Source: Rhizobium sp. (lineage in GTDB: Bacteria > Pseudomonadota > Alphaproteobacteria > Rhizobiales > Rhizobiaceae). Taken from it: a stretch of DNA of 64,000 nucleotides. The position numbers and the translations under genes are program-made. The notes below the pieces were generated by a model. The model was not told the origin of the DNA, did no database searches, and saw only the letters and a program-made list of their open reading frames with translations. The DNA is taken from NCBI GenBank assembly GCA_019739215.1, contig JAHHDR010000004.1:220125-284124 (forward strand), given 5' to 3'. Positions within the stretch are counted from its first letter, which is position 1. Every line of letters begins with the position of its first letter. Below, piece by piece: positions 28,030-38,947 of the stretch.

Positions 28030-29118
28030 CTACCGCCGGCGGTCTGCCGCGAGGATTTCGCGGGCGATCTGGTCGAGCGGAACGACCCGGTCGACACCGC
28101 CATGGGCGATGGCCTCCTTGGGCATGCCGAACACGACCGAGGTCGCCTCGTCCTGCGCGACCGTGTAGGCACCTGCGGCATGCATCTCGGCCATTCCGCG
28201 TGCACCGTCGTCGCCCATGCCCGTCATGATGACGCCCATGGCATTGCCGCCCGCCGATCGCGCTGCGGAGCGGAAGAGCACATCGACAGATGGCCTGTGG
28301 CGCGAGACCAGCGGGCCGGTGCGTACGGAAACCACGTAGCGGGCGCCCTGCCGTTCGAGCAGCATGTGCCGGTCGCCCGGCGCGATCAGGACGTGGCCGC
28401 GCAGCACGGGATCGCCATGCTCGGCCTCCTTGACCTCGACCTCGCAGAGCGAGTTGAGGCGTTTGGCAAAGGCTGCGGTGAACTTCTCCGGCATGTGCTG
28501 CACGATCACGATACCGGGCGCATTGGCCGGCAACTGCTCGAGCATGTCCTTCAGCGCCTCGGTGCCGCCGGTGGAGGCGCCGACGCAGATCACCATCTCG
28601 GTGGTCTTGGCCATGGCGCGGCCGCTCGGCGGCGGCAGCACGGCATCGGCGGTCAGCTTGGCTGATGTCGTCGAAGAGGCTGCGGCGCGCCGTCCCGCGC
28701 CGAGCCGGGCCACGGCGGCTCCCTTGACTGCCTCTCGGATGCGGACGCCGGAATCCGCGAGATAGTCCGCCGCCCCGATCTTGGGCTTGAGGATGATGTC
28801 GACCGCGCCCGCCTCCAGGGCCTGCATTAGCGTCGCCGAACCCTCCTCGGTCAGGGACGAGCACATCACGACAGGAATCGGACGCTGCGACATGAGCTTG
28901 CGCAGGAAAGTGATGCCGTCCATGCGTGGCATCTCGACATCGAGCGTGATGACGTCGGGGAGGTCGTCCTGGATTTTCTTCGCCGCCATGAACGGGTCGG
29001 AGGCGACACCCATTACTTCGATATCAGGGTCCTCCTCCAGAACCTTGGTCAGCGCCTGCCGGACGCTGGCCGAGTCGTCTATGATCAGGACCCGGATCTT
29101 CTTCCCTGCAATGGCCAT
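28030..29118 (-). CDS. cheB: Chemotaxis protein-glutamate methylesterase CheB
   Basis: A 362-residue CheB. The receiver domain (1-125) has Asp14/Asp15 and the phospho-acceptor Asp60 in [12 protein letters not shown] linker of about 45 residues joins the methylesterase domain, with catalytic Ser182 in [10 protein letters not shown], His208 in VQHMP and an aspartate in [10 protein letters not shown]. It demethylates and deamidates receptors for adaptation. Its start overlaps the cheR stop (TGATG), so the two adaptation enzymes are coupled. Confidence 0.96.
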   Translation of the reverse strand: MAIAGKKIRVLIIDDSASVRQALTKVLEEDPDIEVMGVASDPFMAAKKIQDDLPDVITLDVEMPRMDGITFLRKLMSQRPIPVVMCSSLTEEGSATLMQALEAGAVDIILKPKIGAADYLADSGVRIREAVKGAAVARLGAGRRAAASSTTSAKLTADAVLPPPSGRAMAKTTEMVICVGASTGGTEALKDMLEQLPANAPGIVIVQHMPEKFTAAFAKRLNSLCEVEVKEAEHGDPVLRGHVLIAPGDRHMLLERQGARYVVSVRTGPLVSRHRPSVDVLFRSAARSAGGNAMGVIMTGMGDDGARGMAEMHAAGAYTVAQDEATSVVFGMPKEAIAHGGVDRVVPLDQIAREILAADRRR

Positions 29119-29969
29119 CAGATCTTCCGGAATATGGTGTTGGCGACCTGCTTCACAGGAAGCGGAATGCCGGTCACGCTCTCTGAGTGACCGACAAAGA
29201 GATAGCCGCCCGGTAGCAGTCGGTCGCACAGCCGTGTCAGCACCTTCGCCTGCGTCATCTTGTCAAAATAGATCAGCACGTTGCGGCAGAAGATCATGTG
29301 CATGGCGTCGCCGACCTTGTAGGAATCATCCATGAGGTTGAGCCGTCCAAAACCGACCTTGGCGCGAAGTCGCGGAATGATCCGGACATCGTTGCGCGAC
29401 CTGTCGCGTGCCAGCATCACATATTTCTGCTTCATGTACGGCGGAACGGGCGCGACCATGTCGCGCGGATAAATGCCGCGCTTGGCCGCCTCCAGCACGT
29501 CGGTCGACAAGTCGGTGGCCAGGATCTGATAGCTGAGGTCACGATTGCCCGCCGCGAATTCTTCGAGCACCATTGCCATCGTATAAGGCTCGGCACCGGT
29601 GGAGCATGCCGAACTCCAGAAACGCAGCCGGGTGTGTCCGGCCGACACCATTTCAGGAAGAGCCACCTGCTCCATATATTCGAAATGCTTCGGCTCGCGG
29701 AAGAAGTCCGTCTTGTTGGTGGTGACGGCGTCGATGAGATAGGTTGACTCCGTCGCCAACCCGTTCTGCTTGAAAAGAAAGTCACAATAGGCGTCGAGCG
29801 AGGAAATGCCCGTTGCGCGCAGCCGACGCCGCAACCGGCCCTCCAGCATCGTGCTCTTCGTTATCGGCATCTTGATGCCGCTGTAGTCGTAGATGTATTG
29901 CGACAAGGCCTCGAAATTGCGATTGCTCAATCGATCGTCTATCGACTCTATTCTCTGGGCTGCCCCCAC
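29118..29969 (-). CDS. cheR: Chemotaxis protein methyltransferase CheR
   Basis: A 283-residue SAM-dependent methyltransferase. The N-terminal helical domain (to about residue 85) precedes the SAM-binding [17 protein letters not shown] segment; [10 protein letters not shown] and [10 protein letters not shown] complete the catalytic domain. It methylates glutamates of the receptors encoded in the same cluster. It has no C-terminal TPR extension. It lies 46 bases after cheW and overlaps cheB. Confidence 0.96.
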   Translation of the reverse strand: MGAAQRIESIDDRLSNRNFEALSQYIYDYSGIKMPITKSTMLEGRLRRRLRATGISSLDAYCDFLFKQNGLATESTYLIDAVTTNKTDFFREPKHFEYMEQVALPEMVSAGHTRLRFWSSACSTGAEPYTMAMVLEEFAAGNRDLSYQILATDLSTDVLEAAKRGIYPRDMVAPVPPYMKQKYVMLARDRSRNDVRIIPRLRAKVGFGRLNLMDDSYKVGDAMHMIFCRNVLIYFDKMTQAKVLTRLCDRLLPGGYLFVGHSESVTGIPLPVKQVANTIFRKI

Positions 29970-30015
29970 CGTCCATCTCCTCGCAAACTCTTACGCTACT
30001 ATGCTTCCGACGCCG

Positions 30016-30516
30016 CTATGCCACTTCCGGAACACGGCGCCCGAAGCCGCCGAGCGTGTCGCCGGTATCCGAAAAGAGCCGAGCGAGATCCACGATCACC
30101 ACGAAGCTGCCATTGCGGCGCACGACGCCGGCAATGTAGTCGGACCGCCAGGTGATGCCGATGTCGGGCGCGCCCTCGATCTCGTCCTTGCGGAAGGGCG
30201 TCACCTCATAGACCCGGTCCGCGACCAAGCCGAGGGTGAGAAGTTTCTCTCCGATCTGCACGTCGAGCACCAGAATACGGGTGTGCGGTGTCTTCTCGGT
30301 CTTGGTCATGCCGAGGCGAAGACGGAGGTCAACGACGGGAACGCCCTGCCCCCGCACGTCCCTGAGCCCCAGCAGGTAGTCCGGCCCGTGCGGGATCTTG
30401 AAGGCCTCTTCGTGGTCGAGGATTTCCCGTACGACCTCCACCGGAACGGCGAAAAGCTCGTTTTCGAGGCTGAAGGTGACGAATTGGGATTCCGAGGATG
30501 GGCTGGCCATGATCAT
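30016..30516 (-). CDS. cheW: Chemotaxis coupling protein CheW (second copy)
   Basis: A 166-residue CheW with the usual SH3-like double barrel ([44 protein letters not shown]). It links receptors to CheA. Its ATG overlaps the stop of the 669-residue mcp gene. The cluster has two cheW genes, this one after the mcp genes and another next to cheA, and they differ clearly in sequence. Confidence 0.94.
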   Translation of the reverse strand: MIMASPSSESQFVTFSLENELFAVPVEVVREILDHEEAFKIPHGPDYLLGLRDVRGQGVPVVDLRLRLGMTKTEKTPHTRILVLDVQIGEKLLTLGLVADRVYEVTPFRKDEIEGAPDIGITWRSDYIAGVVRRNGSFVVIVDLARLFSDTGDTLGGFGRRVPEVA

Positions 30517-32522
30517 GCGCTTTCCTTGAATGCAGCGTCGTCGTCATCGGGTCCACCCATCGACATGTCGAGGGCGAAGCCACGGGCACGAGCCTGCTGG
30601 CCGTTGATGCTGTTGTCTGGTTTGCGGGCCTGAGCCGGCGCGGGGCGGCGACCCGCCGCGGCGGTCGGCTGAACGCTCGTCCGGTCGACCTTGAAGAAGG
30701 CGATCGAAGCCTGCAGTTCCTCGGCTTGTGCCGCGAGTTCTTCCGACGTGGCCGACATTTCCTCGGAGGCGCCGGCATTGGTCTGTGTGACCTTGTCGAG
30801 CTGCTGTATCGCTTCGTTGATCTGCGAGGCCCCGATATCCTGCTCGCGGCAGGCAGCGGAGATTTCGGCGACCAGTTCAGCGGTCTTGCGAATATCCGGC
30901 ACCAGCCGGTTCAGCATTTCACCCGCCTCGGTGGCGACCGACACGGTCTCGCCGGAGAGCGCACTGATTTCGGCCGCCGCGGCCTGGCTGCGTTCGGCAA
31001 GCTTGCGCACTTCCGACGCAACGACCGCGAAACCCTTGCCGTGTTCGCCGGCGCGGGCCGCTTCGACCGCCGCATTCAACGCGAGCAGGTCGGTCTGGCG
31101 GGCAATTTCCTGCACGATGGAAATCTTGGCGGCGATGGTGCGCATGGCGCTGACCGCACGACCGACGGCCTCGCCCGAGGCCTCGGCATCCTTCGACGAC
31201 TGGCGCGCGATCTTCTCGGTCTGGGCCGCATTGTCGGCATTCTGCTTGATGTTTGCGGCCATCTCTTCCATCGAGGCGGACGCTTCTTCGGCGGAGGACG
31301 CCTGCTCGGTCGCGCCCTGCGACAGCGTCTCGGAGCTTGCCGAGAGTTCCTGGCTGCCAGAGGACACGTTGACCGAAGCCGAGAGCGCGTCCGCGACGAC
31401 GCCGCGCAGCCGTTCGACCATGCTCTTGAGCGCAATGCCGAGCGTGTCCTTGTCGGAGAGCGGCTTGGGCGTGATCATGAGGTTGCCGTTGGCGATCTCG
31501 TCGGCCACTGCGGTGGTCGCACGAAGATTGATCACCATGGCGTTCATCGATCTGCCGAGCACGTCCTTGTCGGAGAGCGGCTTCGGCTCGATAGACAGAT
31601 CGCCGAGCGAAATTCGGTCCGCGACCCCGGCTGTGGCGCGGAGGTTGGTCACCATCTCGCTCATCGACCTGCCGAGCACGTCCTTGTCCGACAGGGGCTT
31701 CGGTTCGACCGACAGGTCTCCCAGCGAAATGCTGTTGGCAATTCCAGCGGTGGCCTGGAGGTTCGCCGTCATGCGGTTGACCGCATCGACGACATCCTTG
31801 ATTTCGTCGTTGGTCCTGACCTCGACATTCTGCTCGAGATCGCCGATGGCGACGGCCTCGCTCGCGACACGGATCTTCCTGAGGCCCGAGCTGATTGCAG
31901 CGGCAATCCATATGGCGGCGGCGAGGGAGATCACGATGGAGACGAGCGACAGCGCGATCAGGACATAGAAGGCAGAGTGATAGGTGGATTCCGCTTCATT
32001 GCCGAACTCGGTTATCGAGGCCTCCGTCAACCCAGCAAGACCGCGGACCAGTTCGTCCAGCCTTGCACCGGCGGCCTTCCCCTCGGTCTGGTTGAAACTG
32101 AGCGCGAGGTCCTTCTGGCCGGATGCCACGAGCGACTGAAGCTTCTCATTGATGACGAGATAGCCGCTCCAGAAATTGCGTACTTCCTGCCACTTCGCTT
32201 TCAAGTCGCCCGTGGCGTCGGTCTCGGCTTCCGCCAGCGCCTTCTCGAATGCGGCTTTCTCCATGGCAATCACGGACTTCGCAGCTTCGGCAGCCTGAAC
32301 CGTCGTGGCCAGAAGCAGCTCGGATTTGGCAATGACCAGGCCGTCAAATGCCTGGGTGACATGGTTCGCGTGGGCGTTCTGCCTGACGGGCCCTTCCAGC
32401 AGATCATGCTGGAGCACGTTCATATCCTGAAGGTCTCGAATGCCAAGGCCGGCGCAGGCGCAGATGGCCAGGATCAGGAACCCAAAAACCAGGCCGAGCT
32501 TGGACTTTATCGTGAATCGCAT
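30513..32522 (-). CDS. Methyl-accepting chemotaxis protein with four HAMP-like units
   Basis: A 669-residue transmembrane receptor. TM1 (about 8-26) and TM2 (about 184-210) flank a helical periplasmic sensor of about 155 residues (4HB type). A first HAMP domain (about 212-256) is followed by three further 39-residue HAMP-like units (257-295, 296-334, 335-373), each with the PKPLSDKD core. The signalling domain has the standard hairpin ([20 protein letters not shown]). The C-terminus ends in an acidic tail, [14 protein letters not shown]. It is the third of three tandem mcp genes and the only one without a frameshift. Confidence 0.93.
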   Translation of the reverse strand: MRFTIKSKLGLVFGFLILAICACAGLGIRDLQDMNVLQHDLLEGPVRQNAHANHVTQAFDGLVIAKSELLLATTVQAAEAAKSVIAMEKAAFEKALAEAETDATGDLKAKWQEVRNFWSGYLVINEKLQSLVASGQKDLALSFNQTEGKAAGARLDELVRGLAGLTEASITEFGNEAESTYHSAFYVLIALSLVSIVISLAAAIWIAAAISSGLRKIRVASEAVAIGDLEQNVEVRTNDEIKDVVDAVNRMTANLQATAGIANSISLGDLSVEPKPLSDKDVLGRSMSEMVTNLRATAGVADRISLGDLSIEPKPLSDKDVLGRSMNAMVINLRATTAVADEIANGNLMITPKPLSDKDTLGIALKSMVERLRGVVADALSASVNVSSGSQELSASSETLSQGATEQASSAEEASASMEEMAANIKQNADNAAQTEKIARQSSKDAEASGEAVGRAVSAMRTIAAKISIVQEIARQTDLLALNAAVEAARAGEHGKGFAVVASEVRKLAERSQAAAAEISALSGETVSVATEAGEMLNRLVPDIRKTAELVAEISAACREQDIGASQINEAIQQLDKVTQTNAGASEEMSATSEELAAQAEELQASIAFFKVDRTSVQPTAAAGRRPAPAQARKPDNSINGQQARARGFALDMSMGGPDDDDAAFKESA
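31404..31754 (-). repeat. Three in-frame 117-base HAMP repeats
   Basis: Three consecutive 39-codon units within the 669-residue mcp gene. Each carries TCCTTGTC(C/G)GA on the plus strand, at 31447, 31564 and 31681, exactly 117 bases apart. The first two encoded units ([18 protein letters not shown]) are nearly identical; the third ([18 protein letters not shown]) is the version shared with the neighbouring mcp. This looks like recent tandem duplication. Confidence 0.85.
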
Positions 32523-32577
32523 CTGAATGTCCCCTCGCGAATGGCAGCCACCTCACCGGTGCCTGCCTGGGTTTCGT

Positions 32578-32602
32578 CCGGGAGCGATTTTCTCGCTCCC
32601 GG
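32578..32602 (-). other. Intercistronic hairpin after the second mcp gene
   Basis: CCGGGAGCGA pairs with TCGCTCCCGG around a five-base loop (plus strand 32578-32602). It starts 23 bases after the mcp stop codon. No T-tract follows on the minus strand, so it is more likely an mRNA-stability or processing element than a full terminator. Confidence 0.6.
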
Positions 32603-32625
32603 TCGTTTCGTCATGCATCGCGCAA

Positions 32626-34432
32626 TCAAGCGCTTTCCCTGAAGTCGGCGTCGTCGGCATCGGGTCCGCCCATCGCCATGTCGAGGGCAAAGCCACGGGC
32701 GCGCGCCTGCTGGCCGTTGATGCTGTTGTCCGACTTGCGTGCCTGCGTTACCGGCTTGGCGGCAGGGCGGGCGGCGGGCGCCGGACGGCGGCCCTGAGCA
32801 GAGTTCGCTTTCATGCTGGCACTGTCGACCTTGAAGAAGGCGATCGATGTCTGGAGTTCCTCGGCCTGCGCGGCAAGTTCTTCCGATGTCGCCGACATTT
32901 CCTCCGAGGCACCTGCATTGGTCTGGGTGACCTTGTCGAGTTGCTGGATCGCCTCGTTGATCTGCGAGGCCCCGATGTCCTGCTCGCGGCAGGCGGCGGA
33001 GATTTCGGCGATCAGTTCCGCGGTCTTGCGGATGTCCGGAACCAGGCGGGTCAGCATCTCACCGGCTTCGGTGGCGACAGAGACCGTCTCGCCGGAGAGC
33101 GAGCTGATCTCGCTTGCCGCGGCCTGGCTGCGTTCGGCAAGCTTGCGCACTTCCGATGCCACGACCGCGAAGCCCTTGCCGTGTTCGCCGGCTCGCGCCG
33201 CTTCCACAGCGGCATTCAGGGCGAGCAGGTCGGTCTGGCGGGCGATTTCCTGCACGATCGAAATCTTCTCGGCGATGGTGCGCATGGCGCCGACCGCGCG
33301 ACCGACGGCCTCGCCCGAGGCCTCGGCATCCTTCGCCGACTGGCGGGCGATCTTTTCCGTCTGGGCGGCATTGTCGGCATTCTGCTTGATGTTTGCGGCC
33401 ATCTCCTCCATCGAGGCGGACGCCTCTTCGGCGGATGATGCCTGCTCGGTCGCACCCTGAGACAGGGTTTCGGAGCTGGCAGATAGCTCCTGGCTGCCCG
33501 AGGAGACGTTGTCAGAGGCCGACAGGGCATCGGCGACGACGCCACGCAGGCGCTCGACCATGCTCTGAAGGGCGATGCCGAGCGTATCCTTGTCCGAAAG
33601 CGGCTTCGGCGTGACCATCAGATTGCCATTGGCGATCTGGTCGGCCACTGCTGCGGTGTTTCGCAGGTTTCCGGTCATGACATTGATCGTGTCGACAAGA
33701 TCCTTGATCTCGTCATTGGTCTTTATCTCGACATTCTGGTTGAGATCGCCGATGGCGACGGCGTTGGCCACACCCTTGATCTTGTTGAGGTCCATTGCTG
33801 ATGCTCATGGCGATCCATGCAGCGACGGCGATTGCGGCAAGAACAGCGATAGCCGCGATGCTCAGCAGAATGTTGCGCGTGTTGGCATAGAGAACATTGG
33901 TGTCCTCGTCAGCCTGCGTCATGTCGCGCTTGTTGGACACCGTGCGCGTGTTGATGGCCTCCTCGATCTTGTCGACGATCACACGTGCCTCAACCGTTGC
34001 GAGACGTGTGGCGCCAACCTTGTCGCCGGCGCGGACCATTGCCTGCAGCCGGTCATCAAGCGCTTCGATCTGCTGGAAGTCATTCTCGACGTCTTTCCAG
34101 GCCTGCTTGCCGGCGTCCGTCGAAGCGCTGTCCTGCAGCAGCTTCACCGTTTCCAGGAAGTTCTTCTGGTTCCGTTCGCTGGCCTCGATGAACGTGTTCT
34201 GATCGCTCTGCGTCTCGGAGAGCGCAAGATTGGTCTGCGCGCGCATGATGCGAAGCTGGATGTTGCCGAGTTCCTGCGCCTTCTCAAGGCGTACGGCCGG
34301 GCCGGCGATGACATCGGTGATGGCCTGATTGAGGACACCGAGACTGTAGATGCCATAGCTCATCGCGCCGATCAGCAGCACGATCATCAGGCCGAAAGCG
34401 GCCGCAAGCTTGAGTTTGATTGTAAAGCGCAT
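32626..34432 (-). pseudogene. Methyl-accepting chemotaxis protein, one frameshift
   Basis: A receptor split over two frames. The 5' part (start 34432) encodes TM1, a 4HB-type periplasmic domain and TM2 (ILLSIAAIAVLAAIAVAAWIAM), reading to SISNG. The frame then shifts, and [20 protein letters not shown] (HAMP) continues in another frame to the stop at 32626. Removing one base near 33790-33795 rejoins them as about 601 residues. The rejoined protein has two HAMP units, a normal signalling hairpin and the C-terminal tail [14 protein letters not shown]. Everything else is intact, so a sequencing error or a very recent mutation is likely. Confidence 0.85.
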
Positions 34433-34655
34433 CTGAGTATGACCCCTAAGTTCGAAAACGGCTTGGCGCCGTTGAGTGTTGAAATGCCGGTTTATGCAGC
34501 AAGGCGGAGAGAACTGATGGTCTCGGCCAGCCCACGCAGGAGCCTAAGTCGGAGCACCGTGTTCCAATTCTTCGAAGGTTCAATCCAGGGAAGCCAGGGT
34601 CATCCACTTCCCGTGCCTTGATCGCGCGAGCGACGCCGGCGGCATTTCATCGGCG

Positions 34656-34675
34656 CCGGGGCTCAAATGCCCCGG
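34656..34675 (-). other. Intercistronic hairpin after the first mcp gene
   Basis: CCGGGGC pairs with GCCCCGG around a six-base loop, 14 bases downstream of the mcp stop at 34690. No T-tract follows. It occupies the same position relative to its gene as the hairpin at 32578. The remainder of this 257-base intergenic stretch shows no gene. Confidence 0.55.
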
Positions 34676-34689
34676 CCGCGCGGATCGGC

Positions 34690-36385
34690 TCAGGCGCTTT
34701 CCCTGAAGTCGGCGTCATCAGCGTCCGGTCCGCCCATCGACATGTCGAGGGAATATCCCTTGCCGCGATTGGCCGGAGCCGAAGCTATCGGTCGCTTGGC
34801 GGCCTGAGACGCCGGGCGCTTGACGGCGGGAGATGCCATCCTGGCAGCCGTTGCGCGGAGCTTCTGGGCGTGGTGGACCTCCTTGTGGCCGGCCTTGTCG
34901 ACCTTGAAGAAGGCGATGGAGGCCTGGAGTTCCTCGGCCTGCGAGGCCAGTTCTTCCGACGTCGCCGACATTTCCTCGGATGCACCGGCATTGGTCTGGG
35001 TGACCTTGTCGAGCTGCTGGATCGCCTCGTTGATCTGGGCCGCACCGATATCCTGCTCGCGGCAGGCAGCCGAAATCTCGGCGATCAGCTCGGCGGTCTT
35101 GCGGATATCCGGGACCAGACGGTTGAGCATCTCGCCGGCCTCGGTGGCCACCGTGACGGTCTCGCCGGAGAGGCCGCTGATTTCGGCGGCCGCAGCCTGG
35201 CTGCGTTCGGCCAGCTTGCGCACTTCGGAGGCAACGACCGCAAAGCCCTTGCCATGTTCGCCGGCACGCGCAGCTTCCACCGCCGCATTCAGGGCGAGCA
35301 GATCGGTCTGACGGGCGATTTCCTGGACGATCGAGATCTTCTCGGCAATCGTGCGCATGGCGCCCACGGCGCGGACCACGGCCTCGCCCGATGCCTCGGC
35401 ATCCTTGGCGGACTGGCGGGCGATCTTTTCGGTCTGGGCCGCATTGTCGGCATTCTGCTTGATGTTCGCAGCCATCTCTTCCATCGAGGCGGAGGCCTCT
35501 TCGGCTGACGATGCCTGTTCCGTCGCACCTTGCGACAGAGTTTCCGAGCTGGCCGAAAGTTCCTGGCTGCCGGAGGAGACATTGTCGGAAGCGGCAAGCG
35601 CATCGCCGACCACGTCCCGAAGACGCTCGATCATCGCGTTGACATGGCCGAGCATCTCGCCGATCTCGTCGCGCGTGGTGATCTCGGCCGTGCTTGTCAG
35701 ATCACCCTCGGCAACCTGGCGAACCGCATTGGATGCACGGCTCAGGCCGCGGCTGATGGTGAGCGAGATCCAGAAGGCGGCAACGAGGCCGATCAGCACA
35801 GCGCCGGCCGCGACGCCGATCATGATCGTGCTGGTGGATGCATAAGTCGCTTCCGCCTCGATATTGGCTTCCTCAAGCTGCTGCTTGGAAAGGGTCACCA
35901 GTTCCTCGACGGCGGCATCGAGTTCGTTGGCGACTTCGCGTCCTTCCGTAACCGACAGGCGCTGGGCCTGATCGACCGCGCCGGAGATCATGAAAGCCCG
36001 GATCTTGTCGTCGGCGGCATTGGCCCTGTTGGCCAGTTTCCTGGATCTTCAGCCAGCGTGGGCGGCCCTGCTCGGTCGAAATGCTCAACGCCTTGTCCAG
36101 CGACTCCTGGAGATGGGCGCGCGCCAGATCACCCTTTTGCTGCGCGGACTGGATTTCGGCAGGCGAGGTCGCGCCGATGATGTTCTTCTGCTGCCGGATG
36201 CCCTGAAGCTGGTCGATGTTGATGTTCTGGACCAGTTCCAGGCGAGTTGCCGGACCCTTCAACGTCGCCTCCATCGTGTCATTGAGACCCGACAGGCTGT
36301 TGATGCCAAATCCCGCCGTGCCAATCAGCAGGACGATCAGGAAGGCGAAAGCCAGCGCCAGTTTCAGTTTGATCGTGAATTTCAT
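34690..36385 (-). pseudogene. Methyl-accepting chemotaxis protein, one frameshift
   Basis: The first of three tandem mcp genes. It starts MKFTIKLKLALAFAFLIVLLIG (TM1) and reads through part of the periplasmic domain to RPRWLKIQ. The frame is then lost, and [12 protein letters not shown] continues in another frame through TM2, a single HAMP domain, the signalling domain and the tail [14 protein letters not shown]. Removing one base near 36040-36043 gives about 564 residues. The signalling domain is almost identical to its neighbours. As with the second mcp, either a recent mutation or an assembly error explains the break. Confidence 0.85.
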
Positions 36386-36401
36386 GATTGCACCTTGTCG
36401 G

Positions 36402-36914
36402 TCATCCGTTCGCAACCGCTGCGCGGTCCCCTTGCGAAACGAAAATTGCATTGAGATTTGGAACGATGACGAATTCGCCACCCCGCTTGACGAGGCAGTC
36501 GATATAGTCGGCACGCCAGCGCATGCCGACGCTCGGCGGCAATTCGCTCGCGGTGCGCGCCAGCGTCGTCACCTCGTAGACCCGGTCGGTGCGGATACCG
36601 ATCAGCGTCGGCTCTCCGCCCATCGAGAGCTCGATCACGATGATGCGGCTGTCGATCGTCGCCTCGCTGACCTCCATGCCGAATGCCAGCCGGATATCCG
36701 CGAGCGGGATGACCTTGCCGCGAAAGTTGATGACGCTGGAAACGAACGGCTTGCTGCCGGGAACATGGGTTTCCGGTAGCAGGTCGAGGATTTCCTGCAC
36801 CACCGTCGCCTCGATCGCGAAGGTCTCGCCGTTGAGGTTGAAGGTCAGGACGGACAGCTCTTCTTCCGCGCCCCATATGGTCTGATGGTCTATAGCCAAT
36901 GCCGCCTGGTTCAT
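36402..36914 (-). CDS. cheW: Chemotaxis coupling protein CheW (first copy)
   Basis: A 170-residue CheW (VLTFNLNGETFAIEATVVQEIL; VSSVINFRGKVIPLADIRLAFG). It bridges receptors and the P5 domain of CheA. The start overlaps the cheA stop (ATGA) and the first mcp gene follows 16 bases after its stop. It is distinct from the second cheW at 30 kb. Confidence 0.95.
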   Translation of the reverse strand: MNQAALAIDHQTIWGAEEELSVLTFNLNGETFAIEATVVQEILDLLPETHVPGSKPFVSSVINFRGKVIPLADIRLAFGMEVSEATIDSRIIVIELSMGGEPTLIGIRTDRVYEVTTLARTASELPPSVGMRWRADYIDCLVKRGGEFVIVPNLNAIFVSQGDRAAVANG

Positions 36915-38947
36915 CCCGCTGCCCGCAATTGCGCCTCCTGTTGCTGTCCCACCGCCACCAGATGGGCGACGTCAAGGATCAGGGCCACGCTGCCATCGCC
37001 GAGGATGGTTGCGCCCGAGAAGGTGACGACGTCATGATGCAGTTTCGACATGGACTTGATGACGGTCTGGTGATCGCCGATGATCTGGTCGACGACGAGC
37101 CCGACGCGTTCGGTCCCGGTTGATATGACCACCACCTTCTGGTGCTGGTCGGGCTGTGTGCCGGTGCGGAAGAGTTCCCGCAGGCGAAGGAAGGGGACGA
37201 GGCTGTCGCGCAGCGAAATGAAGCTGCGTCCGCGCGAGCGGAGGTCTTCCTCGATGGAGATCTCGAGGCATTCCTCGACCGCCGACAGCGGTATGACGTA
37301 GCTGCCCTTGCCGACCCGCACCAGCAGACCCTCGATGATCGCGAGCGTCAGCGGAATGCGCAGCGAGACTTCTGACCCCTCGCCCGGGCGGCTGGTGATG
37401 TCGATGGCGCCGCGGAGTGCCTCGACGGTTTTCTTGACCACATCCATGCCGACGCCGCGACCCGACAGGTTGGTGACCGCCGCTGCCGTGGAGAATCCCG
37501 GCTGGAAGATGAGCTGCAGCAGATCCTGGTCGGTGAGCGTCGCGCCGGGCTGGATGATGCCCGAGGATTCCGCCTTGGCCCGGACCCGCTCGCGGTTGAT
37601 GCCGCGACCGTCGTCCTTGATGGTGATGATGACTTCGCCGCCGGTCTGGTGGGCGGAGAGGATAAGCTTGCCGGCCGGACCCTTGCCTGACGCAAGTCGG
37701 TCGGCGGGCATCTCGATGCCGTGGTCGATCGAATTGCGCACCAGATGGACCAGCGGATCGGCCAGCCGCTCGACCACGGTCTTGTCGACTTCGGTGGTCT
37801 CGCCTTCGGTGATGAGCTCGATCTCCTTGCCGGTTTCCCGGGACAGATCGTGCACGAGGCGACGGAAGCGGGCAAAGAGGCTGCCGACCGGCACCATGCG
37901 CAGGACCATCATCGTATCGCGCAGTTCGCCGGACAGACGTTCGACATCCTCGGACACGGAGCGCAGCATGATGTCCGCGCTGCCATTGGCCAGCTGCGAC
38001 AGGCGCGACTGGGCGATCACGAGTTCGCCGACCCGGTCCATCAGTTCGTCAAGCCGCTCGGCAGGCACGCGGACATTTTCGGCGGCCTTGCTGTTCTGCT
38101 TGGAATCGTTGGCTGCGGCGGGAGCAGCGGCCTTGGCCTCCCTGGCGGGCTCGGCGGGCGGAGATGCCGGCGGCGCGGCAATCGCGACCGGCTCTGCCGG
38201 AGACTTCGCTTCGACCTTCTCCAAGACAGGTTCCTGCGCGCCGATCTCCGCAAGGTCGAGTTCCATGTCGTCGATGACGAAGATGAAGACGTCCTCGATC
38301 GCGGACCGCGGGATGTCGCCCTTGAGCGTCACGCTCCAGCCGACATGCAATTCGCTGGGATCGAGATCGGCCAGTTCGGGCAGGCGGCTGGTATCAAGTG
38401 CAATGGTGCAATCGCCAAGCGCGCGCAGTTCGTCGAGCAACCCGAGGGGATTGGTGCCATTGGCCATGGCGATCGTCGGCAGACGGAATTTCAGCGTCCA
38501 GCCGGCCGATCTGGCGACCGGTGCTGCGACGGGAGCCGCCGCGGTCTTGGGTACAGCATGGTCGGCGCCGGTGGATTCTCCGACGGCGGCCTGCAATTTG
38601 GCGAGAAGCTGGTTGCCGACGTCTTCGGCAATGCCGTGCGGATGCTCGACCAGCGTCTTCATGTGGTCCTGGGCATCGAGGACGGCGCCGACCAGTTCGG
38701 CGGTTGCCGGCACCATGCCCTTGCGCACCAGATCGAAGGCGGTTTCGCAATGATGGGTGAAGGCCGCCAGCGCTTCGAAGCCGAACATGGCGCCAGAGCC
38801 CTTGAGGGTGTGCAGACCGCGAAACACCGCGTCAATCAGGCTCTGGTTCGACAGGTCGTTGTTGAGGTCCAGAAGCCCGGCCTCAATGCTCTCGAAAAGC
38901 TCGGCGGCTTCCGTGCGGAAAACCTGTATCGGGTCGAGTGTGCTCAT
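36911..38947 (-). CDS. cheA: Chemotaxis histidine kinase CheA
   Basis: A 678-residue CheA. The Hpt domain has the phosphorylated His46 in GLHTLKGSGAMFGF. A central region of about 170 residues fits a P2-like response-regulator-binding domain and a Pro/Ala-rich linker. P3 dimerisation (about 295-360) precedes the ATPase, with N box LVHLVRNSIDHGIE, G1 DDGRGI and G2 GRGVGMDVVKK. A CheW-like P5 domain ends the protein. It phosphorylates CheY and CheB. It overlaps cheY upstream and cheW downstream by 4 bases each. Confidence 0.97.
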   Translation of the reverse strand: MSTLDPIQVFRTEAAELFESIEAGLLDLNNDLSNQSLIDAVFRGLHTLKGSGAMFGFEALAAFTHHCETAFDLVRKGMVPATAELVGAVLDAQDHMKTLVEHPHGIAEDVGNQLLAKLQAAVGESTGADHAVPKTAAAPVAAPVARSAGWTLKFRLPTIAMANGTNPLGLLDELRALGDCTIALDTSRLPELADLDPSELHVGWSVTLKGDIPRSAIEDVFIFVIDDMELDLAEIGAQEPVLEKVEAKSPAEPVAIAAPPASPPAEPAREAKAAAPAAANDSKQNSKAAENVRVPAERLDELMDRVGELVIAQSRLSQLANGSADIMLRSVSEDVERLSGELRDTMMVLRMVPVGSLFARFRRLVHDLSRETGKEIELITEGETTEVDKTVVERLADPLVHLVRNSIDHGIEMPADRLASGKGPAGKLILSAHQTGGEVIITIKDDGRGINRERVRAKAESSGIIQPGATLTDQDLLQLIFQPGFSTAAAVTNLSGRGVGMDVVKKTVEALRGAIDITSRPGEGSEVSLRIPLTLAIIEGLLVRVGKGSYVIPLSAVEECLEISIEEDLRSRGRSFISLRDSLVPFLRLRELFRTGTQPDQHQKVVVISTGTERVGLVVDQIIGDHQTVIKSMSKLHHDVVTFSGATILGDGSVALILDVAHLVAVGQQQEAQLRAAG

